From Gudongella sp046224405 (GTDB lineage: Bacteria; Bacillota; Clostridia; Tissierellales; Tissierellaceae): DNA of 64,000 nucleotides. Under the pieces are notes generated by a model, which had not been told where the DNA came from, ran no database searches, and worked only from the letters and a program-made list of their open reading frames with translations. The position numbers were made by a program, and so were the translations under genes. Of the stretch, positions 7,550-16,487 are shown one piece after another. The stretch spans positions 124,001-188,000 of the forward strand of contig NZ_JBJXRK010000001.1 in the NCBI RefSeq assembly GCF_046224405.1, written 5' to 3'. Each line of letters opens with the position of its first letter. The stretch's first letter is position 1.

Positions 7550-9898
7550 CTATTCACCATAATGATAAAGTCGCTGCCTGCCATAAATCGGCAAACGCTT
7601 AATACTGCTGGTTCGTTCCCAACCTGGAATCTGCGCCATGAGTGCTGCGATCTGATAACTATCAGTAGTCTTTAATTCTGGAAGATTACGATTGAAGCAT
7701 TCACACCAAATCTCAGCATTGCTTACAGAGGTTCGCGTAACAGTTCCTGTATGCTTAGCGCCTCCGAATTCGCAACCGCTTAGGTAATTTCTTCGGGCAA
7801 ATAAATCCATACTGTCCCAGTCATCTGGAAGCAGTGTATTCAAGTACTCTTCCACCATACCAACACGCTCGTCAGCCTCCATGGCACCTTTCTGCGCCTT
7901 TTCCGCCTCTTCTAAAACATCACCTTCGAGATACAGTTTTTCACCAGAGTTCCATATTTCTTTTGCTTCAGCCCAGAACTGCTGTCTATATCCTTCTGTA
8001 AAATTCCAGGTCTTTTTCTGCTTTTTCTGATGCACCTTGATGATCCAAAAGCGGCGGTTACCGGTAATGTCGCGTAAATATCCACGCTCGCCATTTACTG
8101 TTGCAATGACGATGCACTGCCTTGGATGGCTTTCTACCACTCTGCCGTAGGACGGTCTGTACTTATCATCTGAGGTAGAGAGGAAGGCTTTCACTTTTTC
8201 AATGTCCGCTTTCTTCATTCCAGCAAGCTCACCGATTTCAACTACCCAGAACCCCTGGAGTTTTTCAGCACCCGACTTGTCGTCCATATCCGTAAGGGAT
8301 AGGGTTTCAGAGTAAAAATCTGCTGTTACCAGGTCTTTTAAAATTGTGCTTTTGCCAATACCCTGATCGCCATCCAGCACTGGAACGCAGTCAAACTTAA
8401 TACCAGGGACATATATCCGCGCAACCGCCGCTGCAAAGGTCTTTCTAGTCACTGTGCGTATATATTCGGTATCATCCGCCTGGAGATATTTGATGAACAC
8501 ATCTTCCACACGCTTTACCCCATCCCATGTAGGAAGGGAATCAAGATAATCCCTTATGGGATGGAAACGCCTATCATCAGCAACTTTGGTAAATGCAACA
8601 TCATGGTTTCTGCTTGAAAACGGAAGGTAGCGAATATCCATAATTGACTTAAGCTGGGCTGTATCGGCATCTCTCCAAAACACATTACCTTCCGGCCTTT
8701 CCCATGGAAGCGGTCCAGTGACCTGGATACGGTTTGATAGCTCGTTGAATGCAAAATTCTTAAAATCCGGATCATGATTAAGGATAAGGTTTAAGTTGTA
8801 CACGCTGTTTTCGAGCACTTGACTTCGAGGCTGATATTTCAGTTTTTCTTTCCAGTTGTCACCAATATCCGTAAAGTCCGCTTCAGCTTCTGCAAGTTTC
8901 TCGTTGGTAGCAAAGACCTTCACCTCATCAATCTTCATGACAAAATCACACATGCTTTTGAAGGACTTCTTATCATCGTCATCACCAAACTTATGAATAC
9001 GGACGATGTCAAAGGCATTACATAATTTAAGGTATGCAGGATCCTTGGCATGATGGCTGTATACAAATTTCCCACCATCCTTGATTTCAACACCGGCCAT
9101 ACTGCTTGACTCTATAAAATGATAGCGGGCCTCATTTTCTGTTGGCTCGTATACATCTGACAAAAACGCATCGATTGCTTTTGTTACAGGAAAGTAGACT
9201 CTATTGAAAAGCCCGACAACACCCTCCTTATCAAGAGGATCATGCACCTTCTGGTATGCTACCGTATTGGCTTTGCTCTCTCTCGATGAAGTGGGAAGTC
9301 TTGTAGGATCAGTCCATTCCGGATGAGCAGTTAAAATATCATCTGGATTAAGCCAATCCTTGTCCACTTCCTTATACACAAAATCTCCATTGGATGGTGT
9401 GCTTGGCCAGTACATCAGCTGATTTGGCAGATAGGAGCATTCATCGAAATAATCCATACCGAGCATCTGTGCAAGATACCGGGATACTGCTACAAACTCC
9501 TCAGGGGTCACATCTCTTGATAGAGGCAGGATAATGCGCACCCTGGGATTTTCCTTGGTACTGCTATGGGTGGAGTAAAGAACAGAGGTATAGGGAGCAT
9601 TTGATTCATAGTTTTCGAGAAATTCTTTATCAATTCGGTCACCATCTAAAGCAATCATTGAACGCAGCTCCACGGTTTCAATTTCCCTTCGACCGCCTTT
9701 TAGAACACCTGCAACAAAACCACCATGATCTTTTGCATCATCTTTTTGAGCTTTGGTGAACTTGGCATATTCTTCAGCTGATTCTGTTGTTCGTATTGGA
9801 GTCTTTAACCTAGCTTTAAGCTCATCAAATGTGATTTGTTTATTCACCCACTTCTTTGCCTGGCGGCTGTTCCCATAGGCAATGGCTAGTTTTCTCAT
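7550..9898 (-). CDS. VapE-family phage primase/helicase-like ATPase
   Basis: Large (782 aa) replication protein. The N-terminal half looks like a primase-type region: 'IALDGDRIDKEFLENY', 'PRVRIILPLSRDVTP' and 'FDECSYLPNQLMYWPS' are typical of the bifunctional primase family. The C-terminal half is the virulence-associated E P-loop domain, with Walker A GDQGIGKST near residue 510, Walker B-like FWVVEIGEL, and the arginine-rich sensor region ITGNRRFWII. It probably drives phage replication initiation. It overlaps the downstream end of the DUF4406 gene by 4 nt. The last ~60 residues resemble the partial prophage B protein at the right edge. Confidence 0.9.
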   Translation of the reverse strand: MRKLAIAYGNSRQAKKWVNKQITFDELKARLKTPIRTTESAEEYAKFTKAQKDDAKDHGGFVAGVLKGGRREIETVELRSMIALDGDRIDKEFLENYESNAPYTSVLYSTHSSTKENPRVRIILPLSRDVTPEEFVAVSRYLAQMLGMDYFDECSYLPNQLMYWPSTPSNGDFVYKEVDKDWLNPDDILTAHPEWTDPTRLPTSSRESKANTVAYQKVHDPLDKEGVVGLFNRVYFPVTKAIDAFLSDVYEPTENEARYHFIESSSMAGVEIKDGGKFVYSHHAKDPAYLKLCNAFDIVRIHKFGDDDDKKSFKSMCDFVMKIDEVKVFATNEKLAEAEADFTDIGDNWKEKLKYQPRSQVLENSVYNLNLILNHDPDFKNFAFNELSNRIQVTGPLPWERPEGNVFWRDADTAQLKSIMDIRYLPFSSRNHDVAFTKVADDRRFHPIRDYLDSLPTWDGVKRVEDVFIKYLQADDTEYIRTVTRKTFAAAVARIYVPGIKFDCVPVLDGDQGIGKSTILKDLVTADFYSETLSLTDMDDKSGAEKLQGFWVVEIGELAGMKKADIEKVKAFLSTSDDKYRPSYGRVVESHPRQCIVIATVNGERGYLRDITGNRRFWIIKVHQKKQKKTWNFTEGYRQQFWAEAKEIWNSGEKLYLEGDVLEEAEKAQKGAMEADERVGMVEEYLNTLLPDDWDSMDLFARRNYLSGCEFGGAKHTGTVTRTSVSNAEIWCECFNRNLPELKTTDSYQIAALMAQIPGWERTSSIKRLPIYGRQRLYHYGE

Positions 9899-10329
9899 AA
9901 AGAGTCCACCTCCTCAAAATCCCTATTGAAGTATCTGATCAGCTGTCTACGCTTTTTCGCCTTCTCAATTTCAATTCTCATGCCTCTTGAAATGACATCA
10001 CCTAGCACCCACACTTCCTGGCATTTACCCATGAGGATGATGTCCATGAAAATTGCCAGGTCGCGTTCTTTTTCATTGTTGTCATCCATAAACTGTGGAA
10101 ACATAAGGTGTGGGGCCAGTGGGATATTCCCTTTTTCTAATGCAAAGCGGCAGAAGTCCTGCGCTCGTTTAATATTTTTTTCGGTGTCCCCGCTAAAAGG
10201 AGAACAAATATAAACAAGAGGCTTGAAGGCAGCTTTTGACGCTGCCTTTTCCTCTCGAGATACATTACTTAGTGCTTCATATGGAGTAGGGTCATAGTAT
10301 CCTTCAGCATTGTATTTATTTACGCTCAT
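9895..10329 (-). CDS. DUF4406-type nucleoside-deoxyribosyltransferase-like protein
   Basis: A 144-aa protein resembling DUF4406/nucleoside 2-deoxyribosyltransferase-like folds. Motifs: PLVYICSPFSGDTEKNI near residue 40, 'PLAPHLMFPQFMDD', and 'CQEVWVLGDVISRGMRIEIEKAKK', the usual C-terminal Glu-containing motif. Such proteins are common next to VapE in Firmicutes prophages and may act on nucleotides, but no substrate is established. I chose the ATG at 10329, preceded by GGAGGG; the longer frame to 10410 lies inside the upstream gene. Confidence 0.8.
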   Translation of the reverse strand: MSVNKYNAEGYYDPTPYEALSNVSREEKAASKAAFKPLVYICSPFSGDTEKNIKRAQDFCRFALEKGNIPLAPHLMFPQFMDDNNEKERDLAIFMDIILMGKCQEVWVLGDVISRGMRIEIEKAKKRRQLIRYFNRDFEEVDSL

Positions 10330-10537
10330 AATACTGCCCTCCACTCCTAACCTTTTTGCTGCATTCATCACAGAAAACTGCTGTACCATAAAGGTCACTT
10401 TCACCATCACTTAAAATTTCTCCAATATCTACCGACACCTCAGAGCCACACATTGGGCAGCGGCAAAATACATTCTCATCTGTTATTTCAATGGATATTT
10501 CCATGGAATCATTCAATCTTTCTTTCACACAAAACAT
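10316..10537 (-). CDS. Small zinc-ribbon phage protein
   Basis: A 73-aa protein with two Cys pairs, CRCPMCGSEV and CDECSKK, consistent with one zinc ribbon. AAGGAGG precedes the ATG at 10537. It overlaps the start of the DUF4406 gene. Similar tiny zinc proteins are frequent in phage early operons; a regulatory or nucleic-acid-binding role is possible but not shown. Confidence 0.75.
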   Translation of the reverse strand: MFCVKERLNDSMEISIEITDENVFCRCPMCGSEVSVDIGEILSDGESDLYGTAVFCDECSKKVRSGGQYYERK

Positions 10538-10551
10538 AGTTGTAGCCCTCC

Positions 10552-11214
10552 TTAGTTCTTTTCTAATTTGGTTTTATACCATTCCAGATGACGCTTGCGC
10601 TGTTGATAATCTGGAACAGCTACTAACAAGCCAACATCTACTTTTTGTAAAGTGTCCAGCATCGTAATCTGCTCATCAGATAAATAAGGCCTGATGCTTT
10701 TTCCTTTCTCAATACCATTTGCTAATCTAAACTGCTTTGCAGTCATTCCAACAACGATGCGATTTAACATATCGCATTCATTACTGAAGTGATATGGCTT
10801 AGGATTTTCATGCAGTAGCTTTATGTTGGCGGTTAATAAAGGGAATTCTTGTCTTGCAGAAACGAGGGTTTTAATAAAACACTCCATCTCGTTGAACCTA
10901 CGGATATAAAGTTCTTTGAATTTCATTGCTTTTTGCCCTGAGTATCCCATTACAAGCATCGTGAACCCATCACGCGTCATGAAATAACAAGGTAGCTTTC
11001 TTCCAGTACTGTCCTTATAAGAATCAGCTTTAAAGTTTGTATGAATGAAATTTTCGCTCAGCCCAGATTTGGGCTCAGTGATTCTTGCAATATCTCGCAG
11101 AACGTGTTTGTGTTGTTTTTCAAAGAACTCCGCCACAAACAAACTATCCACTCTTGCCGTATCATTGGTGTCGGCAAACACACCATATTGGTCTTTAGGT
11201 ATTAATTCTCTCAT
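10552..11214 (-). CDS. Rha-family phage regulatory protein
   Basis: Rha (pRha) domain protein, 220 aa. Visible features: the N-terminal 'VDSLFVAEFFEKQHKHVLRDIAR', the 'CYFMTRDGFTMLVMGYSGQKAMKFKELYI' region (each part typical of Rha/ORF6N proteins), and a C-terminal helical domain ending in basic residues. Rha proteins are early phage regulators found in many Firmicutes and lambdoid phages; a DNA-binding role is presumed. It lies second in the early operon, after the sigma-like gene. Confidence 0.88.
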   Translation of the reverse strand: MRELIPKDQYGVFADTNDTARVDSLFVAEFFEKQHKHVLRDIARITEPKSGLSENFIHTNFKADSYKDSTGRKLPCYFMTRDGFTMLVMGYSGQKAMKFKELYIRRFNEMECFIKTLVSARQEFPLLTANIKLLHENPKPYHFSNECDMLNRIVVGMTAKQFRLANGIEKGKSIRPYLSDEQITMLDTLQKVDVGLLVAVPDYQQRKRHLEWYKTKLEKN

Positions 11215-11278
11215 CAGAATTACCTCCTTAAATTTTTTGAAGGTCTTGACCCTTCTAAGTGGTAGCCTTGGGAGAAGG

Positions 11279-11851
11279 TCAAATCTGACGATTCTGATAT
11301 TCTTCTTGTAATTTTTTTGTTGCTCGCTTCAACTTTTGAGTGATATTGTTCTCATCAGCACCGATGGACTTGGCATACTCACGTATTGGCGTACCTTCAA
11401 TACGAACTGCAATAAAGGCATCTGCCCATTCTGGTTTCTTTACAAGAGTTTTGCGAATCCAGTCGCAAATAGCCTCGCATTCATAATCTCTACTGCGTAT
11501 TTCATCATCGGAAGTGGTACAAAGATAATCCATAATGTTAAAAGACTCATCATCCGGTTCAGCTTGGATAAACCCTATCTTGCCATTTGATTTTTTCATC
11601 TTAGGAGTAGGGTCAATCCGTCTGGTTTCTCTCCTCCAACCGTTGTATTCTTTGGAATTCAACAGGTCAAACATCTCTTGTACCGTTTCACAGCGTTTGA
11701 CTTCATCTTTCTTTTCAGGCTTAGCCTCGGCAAGACGCTGCTCATAGTCAATGTCCAGCATGATGCTATAATCTCCATCTGGAATTTCAATTGTGGTGTA
11801 GTTTTTGTGACCGTTCTTGATGTTGTCCTCATACAGCACTTTAATTTTCAT
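11279..11851 (-). CDS. Sigma-70-like HTH early regulator
   Basis: A 190-aa protein. The N-terminal half is like small acidic proteins of conjugative elements and prophages ('SIMLDIDYEQRLAEAKPEKKDEV', followed by 'DLLNSKEYNGWRRETRR'). The C-terminal half is a sigma region-4-like HTH ('DAFIAVRIEGTPIREYAKSIGADENNITQKLKRATKKLQ'; helix-turn-helix near residues 145-185). I recall this as the 'sigma factor-like helix-turn-helix DNA-binding' family. It is the first substantial gene of the prophage A early operon, downstream of a 27-codon reading frame and an intrinsic terminator, so its expression may be attenuated. Confidence 0.75.
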   Translation of the reverse strand: MKIKVLYEDNIKNGHKNYTTIEIPDGDYSIMLDIDYEQRLAEAKPEKKDEVKRCETVQEMFDLLNSKEYNGWRRETRRIDPTPKMKKSNGKIGFIQAEPDDESFNIMDYLCTTSDDEIRSRDYECEAICDWIRKTLVKKPEWADAFIAVRIEGTPIREYAKSIGADENNITQKLKRATKKLQEEYQNRQI

Positions 11852-11890
11852 TTTGTACTCCTTTCCGTCCTGGCATTGACGGCGGAATAC

Positions 11891-11924
11891 AAAAAGAGCC
11901 TGTGGAGAAGATGACCACAGACTC
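11891..11924 (-). terminator. Intrinsic terminator upstream of the sigma-like gene
   Basis: Minus-strand stem GAGTCTGTGG / CCACAGGCTC (9 of 10 pairs) followed by TTTTTG. It lies between a 27-codon leader frame and the sigma-like gene, in the same transcription direction, so it would partly block entry into the early operon. Confidence 0.75.
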
Positions 11925-11932
11925 CGCTTGTC

Positions 11933-12016
11933 CTAAAAACGGGCACACGAAATCACGGTGGGTGCATCTTCATTCCAAACACAGTCTTTATCACTGTGTT
12001 CTGAACTCTTATGCAT
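11933..12016 (-). CDS. 27-codon leader reading frame
   Basis: ATG at 12016 with GGCGGG just upstream; the peptide begins MHKSSEHSDKDCVWNEDAPT and ends CARF-stop, only 9 nt before the terminator stem. Its position immediately before a terminator and the sigma-like gene suggests either a leader peptide or a real mini-gene of the element. I faintly recall 'DAPTVISCARF'-like endings in small proteins of Clostridial elements, but cannot verify this. Confidence 0.4.
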   Translation of the reverse strand: MHKSSEHSDKDCVWNEDAPTVISCARF

Positions 12017-12171
12017 CCCGCCGTCCGTATGCGCACTAGGACATTGAGATTGATTTTGATAGTGGAGAGAAAATCGACTTATGCGAGATAATATTCACGA
12101 TCGCACTGCAATACTTCATTAATCGTGTCCAAATTCACTAAATTTTCTGTTATAATAGACTCAATATAGTT

Positions 12172-12199
12172 TTTATAGGTTACTGGGATATCGTCTCAA
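12172..12199 (-). promoter_or_regulatory. Candidate early promoter of prophage A
   Basis: Minus strand TTGAGA (12194-12199), 16-bp spacer, TATAAA (12172-12177). It lies about 155 bp upstream of the 27-codon frame. The divergent gene at 12305 begins on the other side, so this ~290-bp gap serves both directions. No clear plus-strand promoter was found; TATAAT at 12150-12155 lacks a good -35. Confidence 0.5.
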
Positions 12200-12304
12200 A
12201 ATCTTACTCTCTACTTTAAACTTATAGTAGATACAGTTACCTTCAAGAGCCTTCAACGGTTACTTTAGTTGATATAGTTACTATTTTTGAAAGGGGGGCT
12301 ATGG

Positions 12305-13171
12305 ATGGCGAATACTAACACTCCATATCTTTGTGGAGGAACTTTTTTTGTTCTTTTGTTACAAATTAAAAAATTACGTAGTAAAGCAAGAGATAAATTC
12401 AACGGTGGTTCTGATGGTCTCAATGATACAGATCTAATGAAAGGTCTTATTTATGTCGTTACTGGACAAAGTGTAAACCCTTACAATGATTCATTTAAAA
12501 AGAACACATCAGAATATAAATCTTGTAAATATAATGGTGGTACGTATATCCCATTTAATGATGTTTCTACGGTAAATAGTTTTGATACTGCTGTAAAACA
12601 AAAAAACTCCGACACCTTAAAAAGAATGTCAGAGTTCGCAAACGAATATTTGATTGTTGAAAATATGGTTAAAAGACAATGGCTTGTTAAAGCTTTACTG
12701 GAAGTCATTGAGCATGATGTAGAAATCAAAGACGAGGATTTACTTTACATTAATAGTGATGGGGATCCCGTTCCAAAATCGGAACTATTAGGAATTAATA
12801 ACTTCGAACTTGAGCCTTTTCTAATAGGGGTACTGCACTATATTTTGTTATATCGTAAAGCTAACACAATGGGCCGAAAAACGTTTGAATCATGGCACTC
12901 TAAAGAATCCCCCCATTCAGAGTGGACTTTTGTCAGTACGATCGGGAACGCAAATCAACGTCAATTAACAATATCCATGATGGATGTAGAAAAAGAGGAT
13001 CCTACTGGATATTCAAAAGATAAAGAAGAAATTCCAGAACCTGAAATAATAATCGATGAGGCTGAATCATCAGCAAAAAATGTAACGCAGATAATTAATA
13101 ACCCTACAATTGTGAATCAGCATGGGGAGAAGAATATCCACATAGATCACGTGGATACATTAAACCTGTAA
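12305..13171 (+). CDS. Unknown protein, component 1 of three-gene ATPase module
   Basis: A 288-aa protein I cannot assign to a family. The first ~210 residues are a mixed domain with an N-terminal hydrophobic segment (TPYLCGGTFFVLLLQIKKL), a patterned helical middle and a 'SWHSKESPHSEWTF' segment. An acidic linker (EEIPEPEIIIDEAE) follows, then a C-terminal tail containing NQHGEKNIHIDHVD. The same motif recurs at the N-terminus of the next protein (NQYGDKNVHVDHAD). I chose the ATG at 12305, with AGGGGGG upstream; an upstream TTG at 12287 is possible. It is plus-strand, the first of four co-directional genes. Codon use is AT-rich compared with the prophage genes. Confidence 0.8.
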   Translation: MANTNTPYLCGGTFFVLLLQIKKLRSKARDKFNGGSDGLNDTDLMKGLIYVVTGQSVNPYNDSFKKNTSEYKSCKYNGGTYIPFNDVSTVNSFDTAVKQKNSDTLKRMSEFANEYLIVENMVKRQWLVKALLEVIEHDVEIKDEDLLYINSDGDPVPKSELLGINNFELEPFLIGVLHYILLYRKANTMGRKTFESWHSKESPHSEWTFVSTIGNANQRQLTISMMDVEKEDPTGYSKDKEEIPEPEIIIDEAESSAKNVTQIINNPTIVNQHGEKNIHIDHVDTLNL

Positions 13172-13185
13172 GGGAGGTGTAATAA

Positions 13186-13821
13186 TTGAAAAATGAATTG
13201 CAACAAATAACCTCGCATGGGGTACCCACTAATCAAAAAACAGTCAACCAATATGGTGATAAAAATGTCCATGTAGACCATGCAGATAATATCCACCAGA
13301 CTGTCAATTTTAATTTTATAATGCGAACGCCCGGTGGCAAACGTGAGAGTGTCAGCCAAACAATAAGTACCGATTATTACAACCTATTTGTTATTGCCGG
13401 TGAGACTTTTGAACATGATCATTTTCTTGTTCCTAAAAACCGTGCTTTAATTAAGGGTAATATTTCCAATGAACTATTTGAACGTTTATCATCTCTTACA
13501 CCAGAAGCAATAGAAGAAATAAAGACTTTTCCTTCATTATTCGCAAGTGAGAATACCGATCATTGGGGCAGGACAGATCCAGAACAAGAAGCCATTTACG
13601 GTATTGTAAGAGATATAAGAGTTCAAGATAATGGAATCATGATTTATTACAAAGAATTGAATTATATACCTCAACATAAAATTAATGAAATCTCTTTCAA
13701 CCTCGGAATGGGTCACCCACGAGCGCTAGTTCCGTTAAATACTACACAATGGACAATAAAGAAAATCAACCTTATAGAAGCATTAACCGATGCGGGCATA
13801 AGTGTTTTAGCACCAACCTAA
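13186..13821 (+). CDS. Unknown protein, component 2 of three-gene ATPase module
   Basis: A 211-aa protein of unknown family. It uses a TTG start at 13186 with GGAGG eight nt upstream. Residues ~20-36 hold NQYGDKNVHVDHAD, followed by a strand-rich 'TVNFNFIMR' segment. The rest is a compact domain with 'HWGRTDPEQEAIYGIVRDIRV', patterned strands and a C-terminal 'ALTDAGISVLAPT'. The shared motif with component 1 suggests that the two proteins assemble through similar edges. It lies 15 nt after component 1 and 21 nt before the ATPase gene. It could be a middle component of an ABC-three-component-like conflict system, but that is inference. Confidence 0.8.
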   Translation: MKNELQQITSHGVPTNQKTVNQYGDKNVHVDHADNIHQTVNFNFIMRTPGGKRESVSQTISTDYYNLFVIAGETFEHDHFLVPKNRALIKGNISNELFERLSSLTPEAIEEIKTFPSLFASENTDHWGRTDPEQEAIYGIVRDIRVQDNGIMIYYKELNYIPQHKINEISFNLGMGHPRALVPLNTTQWTIKKINLIEALTDAGISVLAPT

Positions 13822-13841
13822 TAATAAGAAAGGAAGGCGAT

Positions 13842-16130
13842 ATGATGCAGCAAAAGATATCCTCTGAAATCACCTGTATTTCGTTAAATGATGCTACCTA
13901 TAAAGACTGCGGTGTTTCCATTCAGCCTACTCTTGTGAATTTCTTTTTCGGGAATAACGGTACTGGTAAATCTACAATAGGAAAAGCTATAAAAAATGAT
14001 TGTGGCATATCATGGAGAGGCGGAAAATCAGCTTCAGACTATAACGTACATGTATACAACTTGGATTTTATTAACTCTAATTTACAAAATTACCACTGTA
14101 TGCCTGGAGTTTTTACTGTAAATGAGTTGAATATTGAAATCCAAAAACAGATTGAAGTTAAAACTAAAGAAAAAGAAACAGCATCTGAAGCTCTAGTAAA
14201 TATGACTGATGAAAAGAAGAATAAAGAAGATGCCAATACGGCTTTATTTTCTATATTTCAAGATGAATGCTGGGAAAAAACCAGAGATCTACGCGAGTCA
14301 TTTTCAGGAACCCAAACAGGAAAGAAAAGAAAGCAGCAGTTTGCTGAAGCTATTCTTGATACTAAAACTCCAAAAGAGCATGATCGTTTAGTTTTGAAAA
14401 GACTATATGATGCTGCCTTTTCCTCCGATTCCAAAAGGTACGATTCGTTTAATATCATAAATGACCCTTCAGTTCTTGATACACTTGGAGGATTTGATAT
14501 TCTTGAGAAATCTATTGTAAGTAGTACTAACACGCCTTTTGCTGAATTCATTAGCGCATTAAATGCTACAGCCTGGGTTCGTCAAGGTCATGAACAATAT
14601 CATAATACTCCTGACGGTAAATGTCCCTACTGTCAGCAGAAACTTCCCGATGACTTTGAAAATGACATAAAAGCTTGCTTTGATGCTCAGTATGAGAGTG
14701 ACACCAGAGCACTGAAGAATTATTATGAAGATTATAAACAAAAATCTCATGATTTATTCTTACCTCTACAATCAATACCACAAGAAATTTATCCCGAAAT
14801 CAATATTACATTCTACAACGATAAACTTGCAGCTTTAAAGGGTTTGATATCCTCTAATCTTCAGCAAATATCAGAAAAAATCGCCGACCCATCTATTATT
14901 GTTAGCATCAATGAAACTGAGCCTACACTAAAAGACCTTAAGGACATCATTAATGGATTTAATAAACTCATCAGTGAGAACAATGACATCATTGATTCGA
15001 AAAACAAAAAACAGGCAGAATGTAAAATAAGTGTATGGGAGTTACTTGCTTTTACAGTGAAAGAAGAAATTAATCGCTACAAAACAAGTAAAACAACAGT
15101 GGAAAAAGAGATTGCGAATCTTACCTCGCAAATTACCACTACAAAAAATACTGTCCAACGTATAACTGGAGACATTTCAAGCCTCAATAGGCAAATTGTT
15201 AATACAACATCTACGATAGACAGCATAAATACTCTTTTACGTGATTCTGGATTTCAAGGGTTTAGTCTAAGAGAAAAAGTAGGAACCCCAAATGTGTATG
15301 AAGTCATTCGACCTGATAAAAGTATTGCAGAAAATTTAAGTGAAGGTGAACGCAATTTCATAGCCTTTCTATATTTCTATCATCTAGTACGTGGAAGTGA
15401 AACGGTCGAAGGGGTTAGCCGAGATAAAATCGTGGTCATAGATGATCCTGTATCCAGTATGGATAGCAGTTCGCTGTTTATCGTAAGCGCACTTGTAAGA
15501 GAGCTGATTGACATTTGTGAAAACAATGCTGAAGAACGAGAACACATCGTCAGCGGCGATTTTATAAAGCAGATTTTCATTTTAACCCACAACGCTTTTT
15601 TCCACAGAGAAATTACATACAACCAAGTAAAACACTATCAATACGTGAATTTCTACCTAATAAATAAATTGCTTAATAAGTCATCAATCAGATTATGTGA
15701 AAAGCAGAACACGGAAATCCCAACTGAAAGGATTAATGTTAATCCGGTTCAAAACTCATATGCAGCATTATGGGACGAGTATAAAGAGCTTTCATCTTCA
15801 ATACCACTTATGAACGTTATGCGACGTATTCTAGAATACTATTTTTTGCAACTATGTGGGTATGACGGTATATCACTTCGAAGGAGGATATTATTGGAAA
15901 ACAAAGACCATTTTATCATCCAAAAAGAAGATGGCAGTGAAGATACAACTCAATATCAAATGGCATCTGCCATGCTTTCTTATATTAGTTCAAACGCCAT
16001 TAGTATGAACGACGGAATGAACTATATTGATAACTGCATTGATCTCACAGAGAGTCGCATAACGTTTGAAATGATTTTCAAGTTAATGGGACAAGAACAG
16101 CACTATAAAATGATGATGGGCATCAAGTAG
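13842..16130 (+). CDS. AAA_13/RloC-like ABC ATPase with CxxC hook
   Basis: A 762-aa SMC/Rad50-like ATPase. Walker A is GNNGTGKST (residues 37-45). A coiled-coil arm follows, with CPYCQQKLP at 261-269 resembling a zinc-hook cysteine pair, and a second coiled stretch around 360-460. The ABC signature is NLSEGE (498-503); Walker B is VVIDDPVSSMD (531-541), then a D-loop and LTHNAFFHREI switch region. The C-terminal ~150 residues (including NVMRRILEYYF and GQEQHYKMM) are as seen in AAA_13 proteins. RloC and PrrC nucleases share this ATPase type, but I cannot confirm an anticodon-nuclease active site. The ATG at 13842 has AGGAAGG upstream. Likely the motor or sensor of a defence module. Confidence 0.85.
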   Translation: MMQQKISSEITCISLNDATYKDCGVSIQPTLVNFFFGNNGTGKSTIGKAIKNDCGISWRGGKSASDYNVHVYNLDFINSNLQNYHCMPGVFTVNELNIEIQKQIEVKTKEKETASEALVNMTDEKKNKEDANTALFSIFQDECWEKTRDLRESFSGTQTGKKRKQQFAEAILDTKTPKEHDRLVLKRLYDAAFSSDSKRYDSFNIINDPSVLDTLGGFDILEKSIVSSTNTPFAEFISALNATAWVRQGHEQYHNTPDGKCPYCQQKLPDDFENDIKACFDAQYESDTRALKNYYEDYKQKSHDLFLPLQSIPQEIYPEINITFYNDKLAALKGLISSNLQQISEKIADPSIIVSINETEPTLKDLKDIINGFNKLISENNDIIDSKNKKQAECKISVWELLAFTVKEEINRYKTSKTTVEKEIANLTSQITTTKNTVQRITGDISSLNRQIVNTTSTIDSINTLLRDSGFQGFSLREKVGTPNVYEVIRPDKSIAENLSEGERNFIAFLYFYHLVRGSETVEGVSRDKIVVIDDPVSSMDSSSLFIVSALVRELIDICENNAEEREHIVSGDFIKQIFILTHNAFFHREITYNQVKHYQYVNFYLINKLLNKSSIRLCEKQNTEIPTERINVNPVQNSYAALWDEYKELSSSIPLMNVMRRILEYYFLQLCGYDGISLRRRILLENKDHFIIQKEDGSEDTTQYQMASAMLSYISSNAISMNDGMNYIDNCIDLTESRITFEMIFKLMGQEQHYKMMMGIK

Positions 16131-16156
16131 ATTCTAGGAATTGAGGAGGCCACAAT

Positions 16157-16375
16157 ATGTTAAGAATCAGCTACAACAAACTATGGAAATTATTAATTGA
16201 TAAAAACATGAATAAACAAGACTTAAAGGAATTAAGTGGTGTTAGTGCCGCCTCCATAGCTAAGCTAGGGAAAGGTGACAACATTACAACTGATGTACTC
16301 CTTAAACTATGTGAAGCTTTAGACTGTAACCTTGAAGATATTATCCAAACGGTCCGAGATAAAGAAAAATTATGA
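16157..16375 (+). CDS. Xre-family HTH regulator of the ATPase module
   Basis: A 72-aa Cro/CI-type helix-turn-helix protein ('LSGVSAASIAKLGKGDNITTDVLLKLCEALDCNLEDII'; HTH residues ~20-60). It starts 26 nt after the ATPase gene with GAGGAGG upstream, so it is part of the plus-strand operon. It is clearly paralogous to the HTH protein at 20116-20355 of the neighbouring restriction-modification operon, sharing 'SYxKLWKxLID', 'ASIAKLGK' and 'NITTDVLL'. Probably an autoregulator of the module, comparable with a C protein. Confidence 0.88.
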   Translation: MLRISYNKLWKLLIDKNMNKQDLKELSGVSAASIAKLGKGDNITTDVLLKLCEALDCNLEDIIQTVRDKEKL

Positions 16376-16430
16376 AAATGAAAAAGTCACTATCCCCTTA
16401 CATCTGTTCGTTTGCTTTCTTATCCAATCA

Positions 16431-16462
16431 AAAAACCCTACTCTTTAATTGAGCAGGGTTTT
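16431..16462. terminator. Bidirectional terminator between convergent defence operons
   Basis: Stem AACCCTACTC / GAGCAGGGTT (one mismatch) with a 7-nt loop, flanked by an A-run on the left and a T-run on the right. It can terminate the plus-strand ATPase operon and the minus-strand restriction operon. Confidence 0.85.
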
Positions 16463-16487
16463 ATCTATTGGAAATAATTAATTCAAA

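Noticed and set aside
12127..12155. Plus-strand promoter with TATAAT for the ATPase operon
   Set aside because: The -10 is good but no acceptable -35 lies at 16-18 bp; the distance to the gene is 150 bp.
13842..16130. Calling the ATPase a confirmed RloC anticodon nuclease
   Set aside because: ATPase motifs and a CxxC pair fit, but the C-terminal nuclease residues could not be established by eye, and the two accompanying genes are not part of RloC systems.
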